This document shows positions 38,399 through 46,635 of a DNA stretch of 64,000 nucleotides, piece after piece (the stretch's first letter is position 1; each line of letters begins with the position of its first letter). The position numbers and the translations under genes are program-made. Source of the stretch: Cryobacterium sp. GrIS_2_6 (lineage in GTDB: Bacteria; Actinomycetota; Actinomycetes; Actinomycetales; Microbacteriaceae); assembly GCF_035984545.1 (NCBI RefSeq), contig NZ_JAXCHP010000001.1, forward strand, positions 3,782,001-3,846,000, given 5' to 3'. The notes under the pieces are model-generated. The model was not told the DNA's origin. It made no database searches and saw only the letters and a program-made list of their open reading frames with translations.

Positions 38399-38922
38399 AG
38401 TTGTTCCTTTCGATTGCGTGCGGCCAGCGGTGGGTGCAATCCAGGGCGGGGCCCGGATGGCGAACCGATGCCGGCAGCACGTGGCGAGTCTAGGCAGCCG
38501 GGTCGGCCAGACCCTCCGTGTCTGCTGGGTGCCCGGCCGGGGAGACGGAGGAATGTTGCCCCGACTTCCCGCGCGATGTCGGCCGTCGTCCGGCAGGCAT
38601 CCATGGTCTGGTTGTCGCTCTCACCGGGCGTTTCCGGAGCCCGTCCAAGCGCGCGACTCTCCGTGGATGGCGACACCGGGGTCGGGGTCGGCGGTGCAGG
38701 AATTACGCTCTCGGCTGAGTACGCGGCCCAGCGTGTCCCCCGTTGGGGGACTGGTGCTTAATGTGAGGATGTGTCACCATAGACAGATTATCTCGCTACC
38801 TGGTTCCACCCGTTGAGTCTGACGAACAGTCAGCTCCGGCGACGTACGCGCGACACTGAAGTGATTTGACACTGGAGTTGCCGGGTTCAGCACCACCATC
38901 TGGTACTTCGGAGTCCCCTTAA
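38399..38922. other. Intergenic region between two divergent secreted-protein genes
   Basis: No convincing gene is present. A 7-bp hairpin GTCCCCC-GTT-GGGGGAC lies at 38735-38751, and a TTGACA hexamer at 38866-38871 upstream of the gene at 38923 has no clear -10 partner. ORFs in this stretch are GC-rich shadows without family features. Confidence 0.5.
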
Positions 38923-39726
38923 ATGAACAAGAACCACCTGGCGGCAGCGTTTGCGCTGGCTATACTCGGCCTCATCGCTCCCACGAACGTCACGTCCGCG
39001 CAGGCGGCGACACCGTCGTCCGTCAAGGTCGTCGACTCCGCGAACATCATCACGGACCCGGCGTGGTTCACGCAGGCCTACAACGAGGGTATCCGTCTCT
39101 ACGTGATGCACTCCACCGCGTGGGGCAGCTGCGCTCCCTGGGAGCACACCCAGGCCCAGCTGAAGATGGCGCTCGACGCCGGCCTCAAGATCGCCGTCTA
39201 CACCCGGGATGCGACGTGCTGGCAGGGCGGGATCGCCGCGGCCGGCCCCTACCAGTCGCAACTGCAGTTCTTCGCACTCGACGTCGAGACCGGCAGCCCG
39301 CCGGTGACCCGCGCGATGGTCGACGGGGTGCGCGCAATGGGTGTGCGTCCGGTGATCTACAGCGGCTCGGGGATGTGGCCGAGCATCATGAACAACAGCA
39401 GCGCCTTCGCCGACGTGCCGCTCTGGGACACCAACGCCGGGGCGGTGAACTACAGCGGCTGGCTCGCCGACATCGAGGCGCCCGCTGCGGTCGCATACGG
39501 AGGCTGGAACACGGCGGCCAACCCACGGATCGGGGTGCAGCAGAAGTTCGAGCACAACCTCAACGGCGTGCTCGTCGACCTGAATTCATTCGACGCGACC
39601 TTCCTTGGCCTGACTGCCACGGCACCCGTGGCCGTGCCGGCTGCGCCGACGTCGACGGCCACTCCCGCCCCCACGCCGACTCCCACGCCTGCGCCGGCGA
39701 AGGTCCGGATCCAGCACCGGCGCTGA
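38923..39726 (+). CDS. Secreted glycoside-hydrolase-like (DUF1906/GH25-like) protein
   Basis: A 267-residue exported protein with a signal peptide ending near AQA-AT. The middle part looks like a TIM-barrel lysozyme-like domain: LKIAVYTRDATCWQGG, then FFALDVETGSPPVTRAMVDGV with acidic residues at a strand end, then PVIYSGSGMWPSI and LPLWD-type DVPLWDTNAG. The C-terminus is a Thr/Pro/Ala-rich linker with basic tail, perhaps for wall attachment. The match to DUF1906 or GH25 is by pattern only, and substrate (peptidoglycan?) is not established. Confidence 0.6.
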   Translation: MNKNHLAAAFALAILGLIAPTNVTSAQAATPSSVKVVDSANIITDPAWFTQAYNEGIRLYVMHSTAWGSCAPWEHTQAQLKMALDAGLKIAVYTRDATCWQGGIAAAGPYQSQLQFFALDVETGSPPVTRAMVDGVRAMGVRPVIYSGSGMWPSIMNNSSAFADVPLWDTNAGAVNYSGWLADIEAPAAVAYGGWNTAANPRIGVQQKFEHNLNGVLVDLNSFDATFLGLTATAPVAVPAAPTSTATPAPTPTPTPAPAKVRIQHRR

Positions 39727-39777
39727 CGCGGGCCTCCGCTCGCCCGCCTGGCCGAGCGCGCGAGGGCGCGGCGGGGG

Positions 39778-40209
39778 TCAGTCCTCGTCGGGGATGACGA
39801 CGAGGGTCACCGGGATGTTTCCGCGCGTGGCGCGGGAGTATGGGCAGACCTGGTGGGCGGCCGTAAGCAGCTCCTGGGCGACGACGGGGTCGACGCCGGG
39901 CAGCTGGGCCTCGATCGTGACCTCGAAGTCGAAGCCGGTGGCCATTCCGCCGACGAGGTGCACGGTCAGGGAGACGGCGGAGTCAGTGACGTTCACCGTG
40001 CGCTGGCGGGCGACGCCCTTGAGCGCGTTGTGGAAGCACGCCGCCCAGCCGCTCGCGAAGAGCTGCTCGGGGTTCGTGCCCGCGCCGCCGTCGCCGCCCA
40101 TTTCGGCCGGAATGGACAGGTCGAGGTCGAGTTTGTTGTCGCTCGTGACGACCTTGCCCGTTCGTCCGCCCCAGGAAGTGGCGGATGCGGTGTAGACGGC
40201 GGTACTCAT
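39778..40209 (-). CDS. ohr: Organic hydroperoxide resistance protein Ohr (OsmC family)
   Basis: Thiol peroxidase of 143 residues that reduces organic hydroperoxides. Both catalytic Cys are present (GWAACFHNAL and HQVCPYSRAT). The start at 40209 is taken because the family N-terminus (AVYTASATSWGGRTG) follows and GAAAGAAG precedes; an upstream in-frame ATG at 40281 lies in the regulatory gap. It is divergent from a MarR gene, the typical ohr-ohrR layout. Confidence 0.93.
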   Translation of the reverse strand: MSTAVYTASATSWGGRTGKVVTSDNKLDLDLSIPAEMGGDGGAGTNPEQLFASGWAACFHNALKGVARQRTVNVTDSAVSLTVHLVGGMATGFDFEVTIEAQLPGVDPVVAQELLTAAHQVCPYSRATRGNIPVTLVVIPDED

Positions 40210-40294
40210 TGTGTCTTCTTTCGTGGTGGGCCGGGGCAGACTGGGGGTGGCCCTTGTGGAAGTGCTTCGTATTCGAAACAACTAGGAGCGAGTC

Positions 40295-40852
40295 GTGAGT
40301 ATTCCCCCATCGGGCATTGCGGATCCGGGCGATCCTGAGCGGATCGGCCCCGCCCAGAGTGTGTCGCCCGCGGAGATGCGCGCCTGGGCGGCCATCGTCG
40401 AGACCGCGAACATCGTGCAGTTCGCCGCAGACCGCCAGTTGCGGGATGCCGTGGGCCTGACCCTCGCCCAGTTCGAGATCCTGCTCCGGCTCCTCGAAGC
40501 GCCAGAGGGGCGGTTGCGGATGACCGACATCGCGGACGCACTGACGGTGTCCCGCAGCGGGCTCACCTACCAGGTCGCCCGGCTCGAGGCCCTCGGGCTC
40601 GTCGAGCGGCGCCCGTCACCCGGCGACGAACGTTCCGTCATCGCGCATATCACCGCAGCGGGTCGGGCGGCACTCGCCGCCGGCGGACCGGGCTACGTCA
40701 CGCTCGTGCGTGAGATGCTCTTCGACCGCATCGGGCCCGAGGAACTCGCGACGGTCACCGAGATCCTTGGAGACGTGCGCGCGCAGTTGCGGTCACGTCC
40801 GAAGCGGTCGGCGTTCCGGCGTTCTCGCGGCGCTGCCGCTGCGGGGGACTGA
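40295..40852 (+). CDS. MarR-family regulator next to ohr
   Basis: Winged-helix regulator of 185 residues (MTDIADALTVSRSGLTYQVARLEALGLVERR, wing PSPGDERSVIAHITAAG). GTG 40295 has AGGAG eight bases upstream. The divergent Ohr gene suggests an OhrR-type role, but the protein has no cysteine at all, so it cannot sense peroxide by thiol oxidation as OhrR does. It may regulate something else or use a different signal. The C-terminus is Arg/Ala-rich. Confidence 0.85.
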   Translation: MSIPPSGIADPGDPERIGPAQSVSPAEMRAWAAIVETANIVQFAADRQLRDAVGLTLAQFEILLRLLEAPEGRLRMTDIADALTVSRSGLTYQVARLEALGLVERRPSPGDERSVIAHITAAGRAALAAGGPGYVTLVREMLFDRIGPEELATVTEILGDVRAQLRSRPKRSAFRRSRGAAAAGD

Positions 40853-40866
40853 CCCCCCGGCGCCAC

Positions 40867-41754
40867 TCAAACCGTCGGGATCAGCTCGGTGCGGGGGCAC
40901 GGCTGCCCGCCGACGAGATTGAGGCAGGAGGCGAACACGGCGGGGTACGGCTCACTCAGTGAGGATCCGAACCAGGAGTTGTAGAACAGCCAGAAATTCA
41001 GGTTTCCGTGCGTCGAGCATCCGCCGCCGCCGTCGCCGTTCGTATCGGCGAGTGCTGCGGCATCCGGCTGGTACGGGGTGTAGTTGTACAGGTTCGCCGT
41101 GGCCTGGTTGCGAATCTGAACCGTCGCCGCGCCGCACGCGGCTTCGGGGTTGTATGCGACGCTGACCGCGCCGACCTTGTAGGCGCGTTCGGGCTCCTGG
41201 GTGTACTGCCGAAACTGCCACGCGGCCCGGTAGACCTGGTTGAAGAAGCCGAAGTACTCGGCATCGCAGTCGGCGGTATCCGGGCAGCCGTAGCCCGTCG
41301 CCCGCAGGTAACCGGATGCGCTGGGCCGGGTCAGCAGGGACTGTTCCTTCTGCAGCAGCACGAGGAGGACCCGCGGGCTGATCGTGCAGGCCTCTGCGAC
41401 CTTCTCGATGATCGTGCTCGCACGCTCGTTCGGCTCGCCCGCGTATGCAGCGCAGTGGCCGGGGCCCTGCGCGGGTTCGGAGACGGTCGACTCACGGTAC
41501 TCCCAGAGGCACGGCGAGTCGTCGCTGCGGCGGCAGGTGCGGCCTTCGAGGAAGGACTGAACCTCGTCGGCCGTCATGGCATTGGGGTTGAAGAAGTTGT
41601 AGTCACTGATCAGGGCGCCGGCGTCGAAGACGGCGGGATCGGTGGACGCCGTCCGCGGCGCGACGACAGATCGCACGAGGAAGCCGCCGGCCACGATCGC
41701 GGCGATCGTCGCGACGGCGATGAGGATTCGTCGCTGGGAGGCGCGGAGAGGCAT
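40867..41754 (-). CDS. Exported protein, hemagglutinin-like actinobacterial family
   Basis: A 295-residue protein with a single N-terminal membrane segment (ILIAVATIAAIVAGGFLV), so anchored or secreted. Characteristic segments are LISDYNFFNPNAMTADEVQSFL, VLLVLLQKEQSLLT, ATGYGCPDTADCDAEYFGFFNQVY and NFWLFYNSWFG, with several Cys pairs. These occur in actinobacterial exported proteins often joined to wall-hydrolase modules; function is unknown. The QKEQSL segment recalls a lysozyme-like Glu, which is speculation. Confidence 0.7.
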   Translation of the reverse strand: MPLRASQRRILIAVATIAAIVAGGFLVRSVVAPRTASTDPAVFDAGALISDYNFFNPNAMTADEVQSFLEGRTCRRSDDSPCLWEYRESTVSEPAQGPGHCAAYAGEPNERASTIIEKVAEACTISPRVLLVLLQKEQSLLTRPSASGYLRATGYGCPDTADCDAEYFGFFNQVYRAAWQFRQYTQEPERAYKVGAVSVAYNPEAACGAATVQIRNQATANLYNYTPYQPDAAALADTNGDGGGGCSTHGNLNFWLFYNSWFGSSLSEPYPAVFASCLNLVGGQPCPRTELIPTV

Positions 41755-41913
41755 GAGTCCACCCTAACCGGGCCCGGCAAACGATCGGGGCCGGAGCGGG
41801 TCTCGCGCCGGGGCTGACGCAGGGGTTGACGGTGCGGGGGTAGCCGCGACAGTTTTTCTCTCGGTCGGGGGTGTTTTCCGTCGCGCCACCTTTGCCGGGA
41901 GTAGCGTGGGATC

Positions 41914-42390
41914 ATGTCAGGCATCGATGCAGACCAGTCTCCAGCTCCCACCGGCAGTATCGTCGTCGGTCACGACGGCTCCGACTATGCGACCCATGCG
42001 CTCGCGGTCGCCCTCGACCTCGCCGGGCCGCTCGGCGCATCCGTCGTCGTCGTTCGGGCCTGGTCGATCGACACGGCCCCGCGCCCGGCCGACTGGAAGT
42101 TCGGCTACGTTTCGCCCCTCACCGACTACGCCGGTGCGGTACGGGAGAAGCTCGAAGCCGATGCCGGGCCGATAGCGGCGCAGCATCCGGGAGTGCCCGT
42201 CGAGTACCGGGCGGCGTACGCGACACCGCTCAGCTGCCTGATCAGCGTTTCCCGCAGGGCGCGGATGCTGGTGGTCGGCTCCCGCGGGCGCGGCGGCCTC
42301 GCCGGGATGCTGCTCGGGTCGGTCAGTGAACAGTGTGTGCGACACGCGGACTGCCCGGTGCTCGTGGTGCGGCCCGGCGTATCGGCCTGA
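41914..42390 (+). CDS. Universal stress protein (UspA family)
   Basis: Single-domain Usp of 158 residues: VVGHDGSDYATHALAVAL at the N-terminus and the ATP-binding pattern GSRGRGGLAGMLLGSVSEQ followed by ADCPVLVVRPG. All elements of the nucleotide site are present. TAGCGT (41902-41907) ends six bases before the ATG and no ribosome site is visible, so the mRNA is probably leaderless. Confidence 0.92.
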   Translation: MSGIDADQSPAPTGSIVVGHDGSDYATHALAVALDLAGPLGASVVVVRAWSIDTAPRPADWKFGYVSPLTDYAGAVREKLEADAGPIAAQHPGVPVEYRAAYATPLSCLISVSRRARMLVVGSRGRGGLAGMLLGSVSEQCVRHADCPVLVVRPGVSA

Positions 42391-42398
42391 GCGGTCCC

Positions 42399-43481
42399 CT
42401 AGCGTCCGGCCGCGGGACTCCTGAGGTCGGCGACCGACGCCCGGGGGATGAGTTCCGTCGGGAGCTGGATGTCTTCGACCGGTTGACCCGGTGACTCGAT
42501 CTCGGCCACGAGTCGTTCTACCGCGAGCTCTCCGAGTTGCTCGACCGGGCGAGCGACGACAGTGATCCCGGGGACCATGTATGCCGCCCAGGGGCTGTCG
42601 TCGACCGTGACGAGGGACACTTCGCGTCCGATCGCGAGCCCCCGCGAACCCGCGACCTTGAGCACGGACAACGCCATGTCGTTGTTGGAGGTGAAGATGA
42701 CCGTGGGTGGGGAGGCCAGGTCCAGCATCTCTGCGACCGCGGCCTCCGATGACTCGGGTACGTCTTCGCTGAAGTGCCAGACCTGGTCTTCGGGAGGGAT
42801 GCCCGCGTCGGCCGCTCCGGCGGCGAAACCATCGGCACGGTCCCGCACGCTCGAGATCAGTGCGGGGGGCCGTGCGGTGGTCTGGCCTGCGATGTTCGCG
42901 GCAGTGATCAGGAAGCCGAGCCGGGAGTGCCCGAGGCTGACGGCATTGCGGACCGCCTCCCGTGTGCCGGTGAAGTCGTCTGTCGTGACCGTAGTGACGC
43001 CGAGGTCGTCCAGGCGACGGTCGGCGAGCACGAGCGGTCGTCCGCCCAGGTTTCCGGCCTCGAGGTGCTCGCTGTGGCCGGTCGCGGAGGGGAACACGAT
43101 CAGGCCGTCGACCTGCTTCTCGAGCAGGGTCTCGATGGCCCCCCGCTCCACCTCTGGGTCCTCGTCGGTGTTGCTGATCAGGACCTGGTACCCGCGTTTT
43201 CGCGCCGCATCGACGATGGACTTGGTGGCGCGGTCGAAGAATGCGTTCGTGAAGTCTGCGATGACCACGAGTCCGATCGTGCCGGTCGACCCGGCGCGCA
43301 TGGCCCTGGCGAGTTCATTGGGGCGGTAGCCGATCTCGTCTGCTGCGCGACGGACGCGTTCCACGGTGGCTGCGGACGTGCGCCCATACCCGGAGAGGGC
43401 CCGAGAGGCAGTGGCTCGGGAGACGCCGGCCTGCTCTGCGACGTCGATGATCGTCGGAGCGTGACTTCGTCGTTCAACCAT
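42399..43481 (-). CDS. LacI-family regulator of the fructose-type importer
   Basis: Repressor of 360 residues with HTH IIDVAEQAGVSRATASRALSG and effector domain (TIGLVVIADFTNAFFDRATKSI). ATG 43481 is preferred because GAGG lies six bases upstream and the HTH begins normally; a longer in-frame start (43616) runs through the operator. It is divergent from a FrcBCA-type importer and a 20-base palindrome lies between them. Confidence 0.9.
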   Translation of the reverse strand: MVERRSHAPTIIDVAEQAGVSRATASRALSGYGRTSAATVERVRRAADEIGYRPNELARAMRAGSTGTIGLVVIADFTNAFFDRATKSIVDAARKRGYQVLISNTDEDPEVERGAIETLLEKQVDGLIVFPSATGHSEHLEAGNLGGRPLVLADRRLDDLGVTTVTTDDFTGTREAVRNAVSLGHSRLGFLITAANIAGQTTARPPALISSVRDRADGFAAGAADAGIPPEDQVWHFSEDVPESSEAAVAEMLDLASPPTVIFTSNNDMALSVLKVAGSRGLAIGREVSLVTVDDSPWAAYMVPGITVVARPVEQLGELAVERLVAEIESPGQPVEDIQLPTELIPRASVADLRSPAAGR

Positions 43482-43546
43482 GAACAATCCTCGTAATCGA
43501 AACGTTACCGAACGGGCTTGCGCCGCGGTGCTGTGTGCTGCAATCT

Positions 43547-43575
43547 TATACAAGTTTGCGAGAACGATCTCGCAA
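43547..43575. promoter_or_regulatory. Promoter -10 and operator of the frc-type operon
   Basis: TATACA (43547-43552) is a good -10 for the importer operon. Four bases later an operator with perfect 8-base arms TTGCGAGA / TCTCGCAA around ACGA occupies 43556-43575, over the expected start. A shorter relative, TTGC-GATT-GCAA, lies downstream near 43589. Repression by the adjacent LacI protein is likely. Confidence 0.65.
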
Positions 43576-43627
43576 GCAGCGCGTGCAGTTGCGATTGCAA
43601 TGCACCTATGTGTCAAAGGAGACCTCT

Positions 43628-44638
43628 ATGAAGCGTTCTTACCGAGCGATCACCACCGTCGGCGTCGCTGCCGCATTCGCCATCTCGATGACTGCCTGCT
43701 CCACGACGGCGAGCACCGGTTCGGCGACGACGGCCACCGCGAAGAAGGACATCACCATCGCGTTCGTGATGGGCGCTGAGTCCGACCCGTTCTTCCAAGC
43801 CATGAAGGTCGGCGCCGAGGACGAAGCCAAGGCCGAGGGCGTCAAGCTCATCTGGCAGGGCGATCCGGCCAAGTACTCCGCCGAAACGCAGATCCCGATC
43901 GTCGACGCCGTGCTCGCACAGCAGCCCACCGGCCTCGTGCTCATCCCGACCGACCCGAAGGCCCTGCAGGCCTCGGTGGCCAAGGCCACAGCGGCCGGCA
44001 TCCCCGTCGTCAACGTCGACACCCACGTCTCCGACCTCAAGGACGTCGTCAGCTTCATCACCGGCGACAACGCCGACGGCGGTTCCAAGGCCGCTGACGC
44101 GCTCGCGACCCAGATCGGCTACAAGACCGGCGGCTCATACAAGGTCGTCGTCGGACTCACCAGCGCCACCGCCACGACCAACGTGAGCCGCCTCGACGGC
44201 TTCAAGGCCCAGGTCGCCGCGAAGTACCCCGGCGTGGAAATCGTCGACGTCGCCTACTCCGAGTCCAACCCTGAGACGGCTGCCACGAACGTGAGCAACT
44301 GGCTGACCAAGTACCCGGACCTGAACGGCATCTTCGCGATCGACGGCACGAACGCTTCCGGCGCGGCTGCCGCGCTCGAGTCGAAGGGCCTCAGCGGCAA
44401 GATCGGCCTCGTTGGCTATGACGCATACCCGGACAACGTCGCCAAGATCAAGTCGGGCATCTTCACCGCCCTTGTCGCCCAGGACCCGGCCGCCGAGGCA
44501 CGCCTGGCCATCAAGACCCTCGTCGAATTCATCAACACCGGCAAGACGGCGACCGAGCACGAGGTCGTCATCCCCAACGTCGTCCTCGACTCCAAGACCT
44601 CCGACGCTGACTTCGCCAAGTACACCTACGTCAAGTAA
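43628..44638 (+). CDS. frcB: Sugar ABC binding lipoprotein (FrcB-like)
   Basis: Binding protein of 336 residues with lipobox (SMTAC). The type I fold segments are ITIAFVMGAESDPFFQAMKVGA, LVLIPTDPKALQASV and GIFAIDGTNASGAAAAL. ATG 43628 has AAAGGAG upstream. The following permease and single-domain ATPase make a FrcBCA-type fructose importer the best guess; substrate is inferred from subunit layout. Confidence 0.85.
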   Translation: MKRSYRAITTVGVAAAFAISMTACSTTASTGSATTATAKKDITIAFVMGAESDPFFQAMKVGAEDEAKAEGVKLIWQGDPAKYSAETQIPIVDAVLAQQPTGLVLIPTDPKALQASVAKATAAGIPVVNVDTHVSDLKDVVSFITGDNADGGSKAADALATQIGYKTGGSYKVVVGLTSATATTNVSRLDGFKAQVAAKYPGVEIVDVAYSESNPETAATNVSNWLTKYPDLNGIFAIDGTNASGAAAALESKGLSGKIGLVGYDAYPDNVAKIKSGIFTALVAQDPAAEARLAIKTLVEFINTGKTATEHEVVIPNVVLDSKTSDADFAKYTYVK

Positions 44639-44680
44639 CTGACGCTTCCCGTACTTCACGAAAAGAGCCAGGGAGTCATC

Positions 44681-45745
44681 ATGACCAACAGCAATCAAAC
44701 CACTGCGCGGAAACCGGGCATTCCGGCGGAACAGAAGCCGGTTCCGCTCGCGCTCACGGCGCGGATCAGCACCCTCGCGTCGAACCAGAGCACCATCCTG
44801 ATCGGCGTGATGGTCCTCCTCGTCGTCGTCTTCTCGGTGCTGGAGCCCAAGTTCTTCTCCGCACTGACCGCCAGCAACATCCTCACAGACTGGGGATCGG
44901 TCGTCCTGATTGCAGTTGGCCAGACCTTCGTCGTGATCAGCGGTGGAATCGACCTCTCGGTCGGGGCCATCATCGGCCTCAGCGGAGTCGTGTCGGCCTG
45001 GACGATGGCGAACGTCCTCAAGGTCGACCAGACGGTGTCCGGCTCGGACGCGTCGGGCCCGCTCCTCATCGGCGCCCTGGTGTCGGTGGGAGTGGGGCTC
45101 CTCGTGGGACTGACCAACGCCTTACTGATCAACAAGCTCCGGATCGTCCCGTTCATCGCGACCCTGTCGACGATGGGGGCAGCCCTCGGGCTCTCGGTGA
45201 TCATCTCGAGCGGGCAGCCCATCGGCTCGGCCAACAACTTCGACCTCATCGCCGCGATGGACCCGAAGGTGAACCCGTTGTCGTGGGCCTTGATCGTCGT
45301 GATCGTCGTGGTGACCATCGCCGGTCTGTTCCTGCACAAGGCGCGGTTCGGCCTCTACACCTACGCGATCGGCTCGAACACCTTCGCTGCCCGCGGCGCG
45401 GGCATCAACGTCGAACGACACCTGACGTTGGTCTACGCGCTCTCCGGGGCCCTGGCGGGCCTCGCCGGGATGTACGTCTACCTGCGCCTCGGTGCCGGCT
45501 CGCCGTCATCGGGAACCGGGCGTGAGCTCGACGCCATCGCCGCGGTCGTCATCGGCGGCGCATCCCTGATGGGTGGCATCGGCCGGATCTGGGGCACCGT
45601 GCTCGGTGCGCTCATCCTCTTCACGGTGCAGTCCGGCTTGATCATGGTCGGCGTCGCACCCGACTGGAAAAAGGTCGTGGTGGCCATCCTGATTGCCGCG
45701 GCGGTCGCTGCGCAGACGCTGCAGAGCAAGAACGGAAGAAAATAA
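44681..45745 (+). CDS. frcC: Sugar ABC transporter permease (FrcC-like)
   Basis: CUT2 permease of 354 residues with SGGIDLSVGAIIGLSGV and the C-terminal [24 protein letters not shown] block. AGCCAGGGAG precedes the start. Its stop overlaps the ATPase start by one base (TAATG). Confidence 0.9.
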   Translation: MTNSNQTTARKPGIPAEQKPVPLALTARISTLASNQSTILIGVMVLLVVVFSVLEPKFFSALTASNILTDWGSVVLIAVGQTFVVISGGIDLSVGAIIGLSGVVSAWTMANVLKVDQTVSGSDASGPLLIGALVSVGVGLLVGLTNALLINKLRIVPFIATLSTMGAALGLSVIISSGQPIGSANNFDLIAAMDPKVNPLSWALIVVIVVVTIAGLFLHKARFGLYTYAIGSNTFAARGAGINVERHLTLVYALSGALAGLAGMYVYLRLGAGSPSSGTGRELDAIAAVVIGGASLMGGIGRIWGTVLGALILFTVQSGLIMVGVAPDWKKVVVAILIAAAVAAQTLQSKNGRK

Positions 45746-46518
45746 TGACCGGCGAAGTGATCTACGAAGTCAAGAACGTCTCCAAGCGCTACGGGTCGGT
45801 CGTCGCTCTCGACGGTGCGAGCCTCAAGCTGCACGCCGGCGAGGTGCTCGGCCTGGTCGGCGACAACGGCGCTGGCAAGTCGACGCTCGTCAAGGTCCTC
45901 TCGGGGGCTCACCAGCCCAACGGCGGGAAGATCTACCTCGACGGCGTCGAGCGCACCTGGGGTTCGCCCCGGGAGGCGCTCGAGGCCGGCGTCGAGACCC
46001 TCTACCAGGACTCCGGGCTCGCCCCTCACCTGACGGTGTCGCAGAACGTGTTCCTCGGCCGGGAAAAGACCGTCAAGGGAATCTTCGGCACGATGGGCTT
46101 CCTGGCCCGCAAGGAGATGGAGCATGACGCCCACGAGGACCTCGAGCGCGTCGGGATCGCCGTTCCGGCCTCCGACCGCCCGGTGTCCCAGCTTTCTGGC
46201 GGTCAGCGCCAGGCCGTGGCGATCGGCCGCGCTGTGGCGTGGGCGCGCCGCGTGATCATTCTCGACGAGCCGACCAACCACCTCGGTGCACGGCAGGCCG
46301 GCGAGGTGCTGCATGTCGTCAAGGCCGCGAAGGCGAAGGGGCTCGGCGTGATCTTCATCTCGCACACCCTGCCGCATGTGCTCGAGGTCACCGACCGGGT
46401 CGTCGTGCTGCGGCTCGGCAAGATCGTCATGGATGCCCCGACCTCGGAATTCGACGGGGATCGCCTGATCGGTGTGCTCACCGGAACCATTCAGACGGTC
46501 AGGGTCGAGGGCGACTGA
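45745..46518 (+). CDS. frcA: Sugar ABC transporter ATPase, single domain (FrcA-like)
   Basis: A 257-residue ATPase with one nucleotide-binding domain: Walker A GDNGAGKST (about 39-47), Q-loop LYQDSGLAPHL, signature LSGGQRQAVAIGRAV (about 150), Walker B VIILDEPTNHLG and switch region FISHTLPHV. Most CUT2 ATPases are double; the single-domain form is typical of FrcA, so it must dimerise. A terminator hairpin follows. Confidence 0.9.
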   Translation: MTGEVIYEVKNVSKRYGSVVALDGASLKLHAGEVLGLVGDNGAGKSTLVKVLSGAHQPNGGKIYLDGVERTWGSPREALEAGVETLYQDSGLAPHLTVSQNVFLGREKTVKGIFGTMGFLARKEMEHDAHEDLERVGIAVPASDRPVSQLSGGQRQAVAIGRAVAWARRVIILDEPTNHLGARQAGEVLHVVKAAKAKGLGVIFISHTLPHVLEVTDRVVVLRLGKIVMDAPTSEFDGDRLIGVLTGTIQTVRVEGD

Positions 46519-46555
46519 CCCGCCGGTCGGACACTCCGGGAATCAAACGAAGCAG

Positions 46556-46601
46556 CCCCCGGGCGGCGCACTGCAGACACTCGCAGTGCTCCGCCCGGGG
46601 G
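46556..46601. terminator. Bidirectional hairpin between frcA and the EAL gene
   Basis: Arms 46556-46574 and 46583-46601 pair over about 18 bp with one bulge around an 8-base loop. It lies between convergent genes and can serve both strands, although no long T-run is present. Confidence 0.7.
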
Positions 46602-46635
46602 CCGTCGTCGCCTCCTGAGACCGTTCGCACTGGTC

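Noticed and set aside
38153..38761. Plus-strand ORF overlapping the 5' end of the secreted-protein gene
   Set aside because: It is Gly/Arg-rich shadow sequence without a ribosome site and antisense to a better-supported gene.
46446..46458. AATTCGACGG at the end of frcA as another palindromic-element copy
   Set aside because: No inverted partner occurs within 150 bases and the reading is normal for the gene.
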